Shown piece after piece: positions 10,401 to 15,792 of a stretch of DNA of 64,000 nt. Source of the stretch: Fluviicola sp. Lineage in GTDB: Bacteria > Bacteroidota > Bacteroidia > Flavobacteriales_D > Crocinitomicaceae. The notes under the pieces were generated by a model. That model ran no database searches, had not been told where the DNA came from, and saw nothing but the letters and a program-made list of their open reading frames with translations. Position numbers and translations under genes: made by a program. The stretch spans positions 62,001 to 126,000 of the forward strand of contig NVXV01000002.1 of assembly GCA_002734085.1 (NCBI GenBank). Direction: 5' to 3'. The stretch's first letter is position 1, and the number at the start of each line of letters is the position of its first letter.

Positions 10401-10461
10401 CATGTATGCACCAGAGTTTGTGGCTCATAGTGGAGGGGAGAAGGTGAGTGTGAAGAGATAG
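4402..10461 (+). CDS. Alpha-2-macroglobulin family protein (MG2 domain, thioester)
   Basis: A 2019-residue secreted protein. An N-terminal signal peptide (about residues 1-20) lacks a lipobox cysteine. A long N-terminal region is followed by macroglobulin beta-sandwich domains (MG2-like around 'TDRAIYRPGQTVHYK'), a Gly/Tyr-rich low-complexity stretch near 1110-1180, the A2M domain ('LTEWKFMALAHT') and an alpha-helical thioester domain with CAEQ at 1476-1479, the CxEQ signature of an intact internal thioester. Bacterial relatives are thought to trap proteases at the cell surface or periplasm. They are often paired with penicillin-binding protein 1C, but none lies next to this gene: mrp is divergent upstream and a small membrane protein is convergent downstream. 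The length is at the upper end for the family. Confidence 0.92.
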   Translation: MWFRLVLFILVGSFVALGSTYSFNNSSEAFVPRINLEKSDYWDVYDSLININQPNSARKQLRAILNSGIKNDNHYDISRAVKSFIQTLSPLEPDERKSLFVELDSTVQTLNEPSKSLSKTFLVSQMMNMQYSWMPYGVNVDKVKFGDDTLSLSDPYDKAKYIFLRTEEISSDLKHLQNHKLKKYSDFLYLDKDHELLLPTVFDYVSVNLIQFYQNYDFQRYHDWKYVGEPNETWFYTPDKFSKVSFNKESLRHKILNVYKNLEGFHLEDTKLLSSIYYQRLKYIFNEVSVVETEPKWRSAFNYFKDNSSRSKFLYELALLKYQSGKSYNFKTNTSVKGDLLEAKKMLKDELNEFPDSDFTNQISQLIELIEQPRVDFSAQSTAYPGDMIPLKIEHQNVDSLVLYIFKSPKDYPENTGLRELIKGNYYKQIRKLDLFVKDQDDHQKRSTEYLLDAIEKAGDYLIITTNTEADFNKALKSDSLWRILPKAQHTVLVSEIMVTTEKNDDGMQFYVTNYKSGKPIEGAKVSVYFNRNFQILPETPNRIGKTDELGRYFAKIDQENIYYTVSYRESEVSSRDYIYNYSYDESKFNVKVLTDRAIYRPGQTVHYKIIAYKGTDNDFEVASNESIQLIINDNSWTKILDKELQTNEYGSASGSYTLPLGGPLGRFSMSVDFNSHGGNNASTSHSFRVEEYKRPTFEAKIEQPKSEAKLDDSVSVTGLAKAFAGFPITGAQVNYKIYRNWNTYWRYYGDNNQGRDLLMDSVLTTDENGEFIIDFFAKTDPNAPENANYSFEIIADVVDVSGETHEATTSLRLSKVGLTLRYNGPQELRTDQEGFAVYNVMNLAGEPQSGFKGKVEVFRIEESNRFLSRIWSEAQYQKFEQDDWKNLFPYASIDGDLEKESKETLLKTIDFKVGDSLKINDVIGNKQGKYRFSAYTITKKGDTLRNSQSLKMIDLESKEVPEKTELWSYLSHQSIEVGESVNFQLGSSFKNAHAFVQLRRGKEIIREEWLDLNTRRVLSYTAKEEDRGGISYHISMVYDGKHYNKSHNINVPRTNKILTIKAETFRDKLLPGQKEEWRFTISGEGADQIAAEVCAGMYDASLDQFAGNYWGFWPYRGNYYYPSWRSATNRSTSWSSGQGAWRDQSYLMNSRDYQWKANVFGGMTNGYYRRGDRAMFASSRNTYSVDTDGVAELEEVQLVADESGSDMAKKAERTEQVSANVPVPTEEDQKNSGKKDKQSQAPQIRENFNETAFFYPDLKTNEKNEFVVSFTLPESLTEWKFMALAHTKDLKSGNIELKTVAQKPLMVTSNAPRFFRSGDQFDFASKVVNLTEKEQTVDVNLSFFKPTNDEVVNLIGRQPQSKQVTIPAGGSKEVVWNLDLTNQEGLIAYKIVASNEEFSDGEQKPVPVLSNRQYVTESMPFVVAKAGVSKFSFDKLKNTSSSSLKHERVTFEYTANPAWNAVLALPYLAEYPYECAEQLFSRYYANKLASDVIEKKPKIKAMFEEWRNFSPEVFMSALSKNEELKNILLEETPWILDAQDESERKRRIAELFEVNQLARSQEKALHLLSKKQNSDGGFGWFGGNRSNIYITQHIVAGFGHLEKLGIDVPQKAKDMIDDALNYMDSYHLHQYNKLTEKQKKEIGVSSITLHWLYASSYFSYQPNQKIQKVKDHYHSELQLSWSDFGLQQQAMAGLYFKRVNDEKHTQMILASLRDRSKNISDKGMYFPENQGGYYWNQAKIETQALIIEFFVDVEAKTAEIDALRLWLILQKRSNSWENTKATALATYALLLNGTDYLADGEDPIIKVGKEKIVFSKNLKENERFVKVTPGLGHFKTTWSGEEIYTDLADIEIEKSTSTPSYGALFWGYFEDMSKIEASTNDDISIKKTYRKVKAGAKGDEYVETNTFEVGDRVNIELVVTVGQDMEYVHIKDLRPAGFEPKMAVSRHNWDKGLWYYQSPRDVSMNYFIDRLPKGTHVFNYDVFVTSSGQLEAGNATVQCMYAPEFVAHSGGEKVSVKR

Positions 10462-10554
10462 GTTTTTTTGAATCGTAGAATATTGAATGCGGATTTAAGA
10501 ATGTAGAAGTTATTGCGTCTAAAATATATATCCAGCTTTCAATTTTAGGTGAGT

Positions 10555-11301
10555 TTAATCTAATTTTCTCAAAAACGCTTTAGCTTCTTCCGAATTGCCA
10601 AGCTTTTCGTGAGCCTCAGCAATTTTCCGAATGACTTTTTCTGAAGTTTCTTTCTCGTACGCCATTTCGTAGGCCATTAGCGCACCTCCAAAATTTTCAT
10701 TTTTAAAATGTTCATCTCCTTGCGAGAGGCACTTTTCTGCAAATTGAGACTCAAAACTTGAGGTGTTGGTGTGAGTTATATCTTCTTTCAACAAATCATT
10801 GAAATGGTTTGGATCAGGAAACATATCACCTTTTTCATTGTAGTAGATAGGAACAACTTTATTTTCTGTCAAGTGAGGAACGAGTCCGTAATCAAACGCT
10901 TTAAAAGTGAATATTTGTCCAGATTTAATTTTAAACTTTATTATTCTCCTTGGGACATTATTTGTTGTAACAGAGAAGTCCTGAATACTAGATATAATGG
11001 ACGCCTCAGCTCTTTTCCCTTTTTTTAAAAGTGTATTTATCGCTTTTTGTTTTTTGAAATGAAAAAGGAGAACAATTAATCCGATAAACAAAAAAGCTCC
11101 AACCATTAAACTTGGAATAAAGTACGGAAGAACCTCAAAGTGAAGAGGATTATTAAAGACCTTGCTCACATCAAAATTATTTACTGAAGCAACTATTGAT
11201 AAAGTTGTGATGCCAATAACTCCTAGAGTTAATAATATGATAGCTCCAAGTGAACGACTCGAATATCGATGGTCTAAGGATGCGATGATTCTTTTATTCA
11301 T
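10555..11301 (-). CDS. Membrane protein with DUF3592-like domain and TPR-like tail
   Basis: 248 residues. Two hydrophobic helices (about 18-40 and 60-85) are followed by a beta-rich region that reads like a DUF3592 domain: a short basic segment, 'RAEASIIS', then 'VPIYYNEKGDMFPDPNHF'. The last 60 residues look like one or two TPR units ('FKNENFGGALMAYEMAYE', 'AHEKLGNSEEAKAFL'). I cannot assign a function. It is convergent with the macroglobulin gene; the 93 bases between them show no clear hairpin. Confidence 0.6.
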   Translation of the reverse strand: MNKRIIASLDHRYSSRSLGAIILLTLGVIGITTLSIVASVNNFDVSKVFNNPLHFEVLPYFIPSLMVGAFLFIGLIVLLFHFKKQKAINTLLKKGKRAEASIISSIQDFSVTTNNVPRRIIKFKIKSGQIFTFKAFDYGLVPHLTENKVVPIYYNEKGDMFPDPNHFNDLLKEDITHTNTSSFESQFAEKCLSQGDEHFKNENFGGALMAYEMAYEKETSEKVIRKIAEAHEKLGNSEEAKAFLRKLD

Positions 11302-11407
11302 TGTAGTATTTTTTCTCTAATTTAAAAATAAGTTTATTAAACTTTCTTTTAATTAAGAAACGAAAAACTATAGATGTTCTAGGCAATCCAAGAAATGATG
11401 GAAATCT

Positions 11408-12916
11408 TTAGTTCTGATAAACTTGTTTTACATGACCATCATTGTAATATTCAAAGACAATGCCTTTGTAATCCTCATCCACTTCTTGCCCCATAGCATT
11501 TATACGCTTGAGCAACTTTCTGTTTTGAGAATTGTCAATGGAAATAATATTATGTGTATTAATTGCACCATCAAAATCAACTTGCTTTAAGCGATAATAG
11601 TTGATTCCGTTTGCAAAATCACGGTGTGTAGTGAAGTAAGTGTTTTCAACATTACTACTTCCAGCACCTGATATTTTTTCTATTTCATTCCATGTTTCAC
11701 CATCTGATGAATACTCCAGAATAAAATAATCGTTATTTGTTTCTGAAGCTGTTGTCCAGTAGAGTTGATTGAGGTTGTTCTTTTTGTTTCCAGTGAATGA
11801 AACTAAATCTACTGGAAGTGGAATCGTTGTACAATCCAAACTAGCTGTCCCACCCCAGTTAAGATCAAAGGGATTATTACTTCCTGAATAGTTGTCAATT
11901 ACAAGAATATATACTTCTCCTGACTGTACATTTAACGGTGCTACCCAACTGTTTCCAAAAGCACCTTCTGAATTGTCTGAGGCTCCATTACCGAGACCTG
12001 TTGCTCCCGTTCCAGCAGCCCATGAACATCTTACGGGATTCTGTATTGGGGGACAGTTTGCATTAGCTGTACTTGCATTGTAATCTCCCCAAACTGCAAA
12101 ATCATAATCATCAGCGGCAACAGGATTAATCGACATTTCTAATGTTCCATTTGAACCTACAAAAATATAATACCATGAAGATTGATTTTCACCATCTAAA
12201 CAACCTTCATTACTTGCATTTAAATCATTATAATTTCCTGAACCACTTGAGTTACCTGAAAAAGAACTGTTACTACATACCATTTGGGCACCTTCACAAT
12301 CCTGAGGAGTTGGAGTAGGTCCTGAACAAGCAGTCGTTGAAGTATAAACAAGTCCTGTCTGAGGCGAAGGTCCATCAGAAAAAAGTGTTGCTGATGGATT
12401 GGATATCGTATAGGTATTTTCACCTTCAAAACTCCCAGATGTATAGTCTAGTTCTAAGGTTTGACCATCACAATAGGCTATATTTACTGTAGTTCCAGTA
12501 CCACTTGCTGAATAGTTGGTTGCGCTACCATCAATTGTAACTGTTAAAAAACCACCATTCCAACCATCTCCCCAGCTATCAAACATTTCTAATGTTAAAT
12601 TACAACACGCTTTTGTAATGTAATTTTCAGAACCCTTGTTACCATCGGCTTCAGATTTTTCAAAAAAAGTAAGGTTTTCACCAAGGGAAGAAACAATATC
12701 TTCAAAATATTGCTCGTCATGATTTTCATGAGATTCAATTATAAGAAAAGAATTATTGTCTATTTTACGACTGATGAAATTTATATTTTCAGTAATTTGT
12801 GATAAAATTTCCTTAGGTTGTTCCTTAGGGGAAATGTCTATTTTATAGGTGAAAATATCCTGTGTATATCCAAAATTCACAAAACAAAATAATAGCAGTA
12901 TAGATAAAAATCGCAT
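11408..12916 (-). CDS. Secreted protein with T9SS type A-like C-terminal signal
   Basis: 502 residues. Signal peptide 1-19. Residues 20-90 form a small alpha/beta module of unknown type. Residues 103-200 hold a domain with the motif DSWGDGWNGG. Residues 207-360 hold a Cys/Trp/Gly-rich domain ('YDFAVWGDY', 'CSWAAGTG', 'DNYSGSN'). Residues 366-455 are the beta-sandwich often found before T9SS signals ('PVDLVSFTG', 'NYYRLKQVDFDG'). The tail 466-502 (LLKRINAMGQEVDEDYKGI and on) resembles the sorting domain of this group. It is probably exported by T9SS to the surface. Residues 207-360 are similar to residues 28-200 of the protein at 21236-23902. Function unknown. Confidence 0.75.
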   Translation of the reverse strand: MRFLSILLLFCFVNFGYTQDIFTYKIDISPKEQPKEILSQITENINFISRKIDNNSFLIIESHENHDEQYFEDIVSSLGENLTFFEKSEADGNKGSENYITKACCNLTLEMFDSWGDGWNGGFLTVTIDGSATNYSASGTGTTVNIAYCDGQTLELDYTSGSFEGENTYTISNPSATLFSDGPSPQTGLVYTSTTACSGPTPTPQDCEGAQMVCSNSSFSGNSSGSGNYNDLNASNEGCLDGENQSSWYYIFVGSNGTLEMSINPVAADDYDFAVWGDYNASTANANCPPIQNPVRCSWAAGTGATGLGNGASDNSEGAFGNSWVAPLNVQSGEVYILVIDNYSGSNNPFDLNWGGTASLDCTTIPLPVDLVSFTGNKKNNLNQLYWTTASETNNDYFILEYSSDGETWNEIEKISGAGSSNVENTYFTTHRDFANGINYYRLKQVDFDGAINTHNIISIDNSQNRKLLKRINAMGQEVDEDYKGIVFEYYNDGHVKQVYQN

Positions 12917-13063
12917 AATTCTAGCTTAAAATGGTTTTACTCCGTTAAAAGTATGACGTACACTAAATTTAAAAGGTTGCTATTTTCGTAGTTAAAAATG
13001 TAGCAATTGGCAGTCATGCTGTCTTTAATTACATTCAAAGATAGCTCAAAAATAATAAAATAA

Positions 13064-14038
13064 CTATTTAGAAGTTAACAATTTTTCCAAAATCTCTTCC
13101 TTTCTCAAATTGGGATGAGCATCTTTTTCAATGGCATCTTTGATGGGTGTAAGTATTAATTCATCTGCTTTTATTCCCACCATGACATCTCTTTTGCCTT
13201 CTTTTAGTAATTCGACAGCATAAATACCAGATCGAGTAGCGAGTGCACGGTCGTAATAAGAGGGAGCACCACCTCTTTGTGTATGACCAAGAATTGTAGT
13301 TCGAAAATCAAATTCTGGCAATAGAGGTTTTACTTTTCGCATAATATCCATCGCTCCACCAGCATCATCACCTTCTGCAACTATAATAATTGAACTTCGT
13401 TTACCTTTGTTTTGTGTTTTAATTTGAATCGCTAGTTCCTCAATGTTTGTAACCGTTTCTGGGATCAAAACAGATTCTGCTCCTGAAGCAATGGCAGAAT
13501 TTAATGCCAGAAAACCTGAATTCCTCCCCATTACTTCAACAAAAAATATACGGTGATGAGAAGAAGCGGTATCTCTAATTTGATCTACAGCTCTAACAAT
13601 AGTGTTGAGTGCTGTATCATAACCAATAGTCGACTCCGTTCCGAAAAGATCATTATCAATTGTTCCCGGTATTCCAATCATGGGAATATCTTTTTCTTGA
13701 GACAAAATATGAGCACCAGTAAAGGAACCATCACCGCCAATAACTATTAATCCTTCAATTTCTTTTTTATTTAGATTTATGATAGCCTGTTCTCTACCTT
13801 CTTTTGTTCGAAATCTCTCGCTTCTAGCAGAACCAAGAATGGTCCCCCCGTATTGAATTATATTATCAACATCATCATAGCTCAGTTCTACAAAATCTTC
13901 ATTGATCATTCCTTCAAATCCATCCTTAATTCCAACGGGTTTAATTCCGTAATGAATACAAGTCTTGACTATAGCACGAACAGCTGCATTCATTCCAGGA
14001 GCATCACCACCCGATGTAAATAGACCAATTTTTTTCAT
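13064..14038 (-). CDS. pfkA: ATP-dependent 6-phosphofructokinase
   Basis: 324 residues, the normal length of a bacterial type A phosphofructokinase. The nucleotide-binding start SGGDAPGMNAA, the GGDGSFTGA loop, the catalytic segment GTIDND, the fructose-6-phosphate segments MGRNSGF and GHTQRGG, and EGDD are all present. It catalyses the committed step of glycolysis. A Gly at the 'GGDGS' position is usual for ATP-dependent forms, so ATP rather than pyrophosphate is the probable donor. It is transcribed toward the secreted-protein gene, 147 bases away. Confidence 0.95.
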   Translation of the reverse strand: MKKIGLFTSGGDAPGMNAAVRAIVKTCIHYGIKPVGIKDGFEGMINEDFVELSYDDVDNIIQYGGTILGSARSERFRTKEGREQAIINLNKKEIEGLIVIGGDGSFTGAHILSQEKDIPMIGIPGTIDNDLFGTESTIGYDTALNTIVRAVDQIRDTASSHHRIFFVEVMGRNSGFLALNSAIASGAESVLIPETVTNIEELAIQIKTQNKGKRSSIIIVAEGDDAGGAMDIMRKVKPLLPEFDFRTTILGHTQRGGAPSYYDRALATRSGIYAVELLKEGKRDVMVGIKADELILTPIKDAIEKDAHPNLRKEEILEKLLTSK

Positions 14039-14152
14039 TTCTAGCTTCGTTTTATTAAAGAATCGAAGATACTTAAATCTATCAAATAAGAATTATTTAT
14101 TCTAATGATTGTAAATAATTTTAAAAAAAATGAAAAAAGAAAGGCTTTCTAT

Positions 14153-14181
14153 TTGGTTCAAATCAAAATTTCTTAGTTTTA
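14153..14181 (+). promoter_or_regulatory. Probable promoter of the E1 beta gene
   Basis: TTG at 14153-14155, an 18-base spacer, and TAGTTTTA at 14174-14181. The last box has one mismatch to TAnnTTTG. It lies inside the upstream extension of the open frame and so favours the ATG at 14229 as the true start. Confidence 0.4.
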
Positions 14182-14228
14182 CCGCTGTAAAAGGAATTGG
14201 TTCCTATTCAATAATTAAGAAGTTAAGA

Positions 14229-15209
14229 ATGAAGACAGTTCAATTTAGAGAAGCATTAAGAGAGGCCATGAATGAAGAAATGCGTCGCGATGAGAATGTA
14301 TTTTTGATGGGAGAGGAAGTTGCCGAGTATAACGGTGCTTACAAGGTTTCTCAAGGAATGTTGGATGAGTTTGGTGAGAAAAGAGTAATAGATACTCCGA
14401 TTGCAGAGCTTGGTTTCACTGGGATCGGCGTTGGAGCGTCAATGAATGGATTGAGACCTATTGTTGAGTTTATGACATGGAACTTTGCCATTCTAGCAGC
14501 TGATCAAATTATAAACTCTGCAGCTAAAATGTTACAAATGTCAGGTGGTCAATTTCATTGCCCTATAGTATTTAGAGGAGGTAATGGTCAGGCTGGACAG
14601 TTAGGGGCTACTCACTCTCAAGCGTTTGAGCCAATATATGCGCATATTCCAGGTTTAAAAGTTGTAACACCTTCAACACCGGCAGACGCGAAAGGTCTTT
14701 TAAAGTCAGCAATCCGAGATGAAGATCCAATTGTCTTTTTGGAGTCCGAAAAAATGTACGGTGATAAAGGAGAAATTCCTGAAGGAGAATATTTAACTCC
14801 AATCGGCGTAGCAGATATCAAACGTAAAGGTACAGACGTAACAATTGTTTCTTTTGGGAAAATTATGAAAGTGGCACATAAAGCAGCAGAAGAGTTAGCA
14901 AAAGATAATATTTCATGTGAAATCATTGACTTAAGAACAGTTCGACCAATTGATTATGCAACAGTTGTAGAGTCAATAAAGAAAACAAACAGATGTGTTG
15001 TGGTTGAGGAGTCTTGGCCTTTAGCATCAATATCTTCTGAGATGGCTTACCACTTGCAGCGCTATGCATTTGATTATTTGGATGCACCTGTAATGAGAGT
15101 AACGCAAACAGATACTCCATTTCCTTTTTCTCCATCTTTAATCGATGAAGCGCTTCCAAATGTAGATCGAATAATTAAAGCGGTTAAGGCGTCACTTTAT
15201 AGAAATTAA
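14229..15209 (+). CDS. pdhB: Pyruvate dehydrogenase E1 component, beta subunit
   Basis: 326 residues from the ATG at 14229; the frame extends to 14130, but those 33 codons contain a promoter-like sequence and do not resemble the family. The start MKTVQFREALREAMNEEM, the segment MGEEVAEYNGAYKVSQG and the terminal 'DTPFPFSPSLIDEALPNVDRI' are typical of the pyruvate dehydrogenase E1 beta chain. It forms an alpha2beta2 E1 that decarboxylates pyruvate with TPP. The alpha and E2 genes are not in this window, so the alpha chain must be encoded elsewhere. Confidence 0.92.
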   Translation: MKTVQFREALREAMNEEMRRDENVFLMGEEVAEYNGAYKVSQGMLDEFGEKRVIDTPIAELGFTGIGVGASMNGLRPIVEFMTWNFAILAADQIINSAAKMLQMSGGQFHCPIVFRGGNGQAGQLGATHSQAFEPIYAHIPGLKVVTPSTPADAKGLLKSAIRDEDPIVFLESEKMYGDKGEIPEGEYLTPIGVADIKRKGTDVTIVSFGKIMKVAHKAAEELAKDNISCEIIDLRTVRPIDYATVVESIKKTNRCVVVEESWPLASISSEMAYHLQRYAFDYLDAPVMRVTQTDTPFPFSPSLIDEALPNVDRIIKAVKASLYRN

Positions 15210-15229
15210 TTTAGAATTTAAATATAGCG

Positions 15230-15257
15230 AAGCCATTCCAGATTTTTGGGATGGCTT
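15230..15257 (+). terminator. Intrinsic terminator after pdhB
   Basis: Arms 15230-15240 and 15247-15257 pair over 11 positions with one G-T wobble; the loop is 6 bases and a run of T follows. Confidence 0.8.
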
Positions 15258-15340
15258 TTTTGTTAAATAGCGTTTTTTTGATGGGCGTAGCTTTACAAGA
15301 ATTAACCTTTTTATATCTCAAACAATCTAAACTCTTTTTA

Positions 15341-15348
15341 TAACTTTG
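15341..15348 (+). promoter_or_regulatory. -7 box (TAACTTTG) directly before the DsbD-like gene
   Basis: A full TAnnTTTG match only 4 bases before the ATG at 15353. If transcription starts about 5 bases after the box, as described for Bacteroidota promoters, the message is leaderless. No -33 TTG is evident. Confidence 0.5.
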
Positions 15349-15352
15349 GAAC

Positions 15353-15775
15353 ATGAAGGTTTTACTTATCATAATTTGTCTTATCAGTTCTTATGGCATG
15401 TCTCAAAATGAGATAAGCTGGGCTGTTGATTACGATAACACGGGTAATGAATTGAAATTCACTGCAGAGTTAGCAGAAGGATGGCATATTTACAGTCAAT
15501 TTATGGATGAAAATGCAGGTCCTATACCTACTAGTTTTGAAATTATTGGAGAGGATATTGAAATACTAGGTAATGTTGAAGAGCCTGAGCCAACAGAAGT
15601 ATACGATGAAAACTTTGGTTCAGATATAGCATATTTTTCAGATGAGGCTGTTTTTACCCAAAAATTAAAGTCAGGCTCAACAGGTGTTGTAAATATTGAG
15701 ATTGTTTATATGTTATGCAATGATGAGGGGTGTTTACCGCCAACAGTGAGTGAGTTTGAAATAGAAATTCAATAA
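15353..15775 (+). CDS. Stand-alone periplasmic DsbD N-terminal-like domain protein
   Basis: 140 residues: a signal peptide of about 17 residues, then one immunoglobulin-like domain of the DsbD alpha type. The motif 'EGWHIYSQ' near the start and the pair Cys122/Cys127 in YMLCNDEGCLPPT match the redox-active cysteine loop of the DsbD N-terminal domain, although the spacing is C-x4-C and not the C-x5-C of E. coli DsbD. It is 17 bases upstream of a complete DsbD gene and surely co-transcribed. It probably takes electrons from DsbD and passes them to periplasmic thiol partners. Confidence 0.85.
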   Translation: MKVLLIIICLISSYGMSQNEISWAVDYDNTGNELKFTAELAEGWHIYSQFMDENAGPIPTSFEIIGEDIEILGNVEEPEPTEVYDENFGSDIAYFSDEAVFTQKLKSGSTGVVNIEIVYMLCNDEGCLPPTVSEFEIEIQ

Positions 15776-15792
15776 ATTTAATAGTTAGGAGA

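Noticed and set aside
12217-12426. Extra frame inside the secreted protein at 11408-12916
   Set aside because: Its leucine/glutamine-rich content is what a shifted frame of a Ser/Gly-rich gene gives.
14130-14228. N-terminal extension of the E1 beta protein
   Set aside because: The extra 33 codons hold a promoter-like sequence, do not look like the family and have no better start signal.
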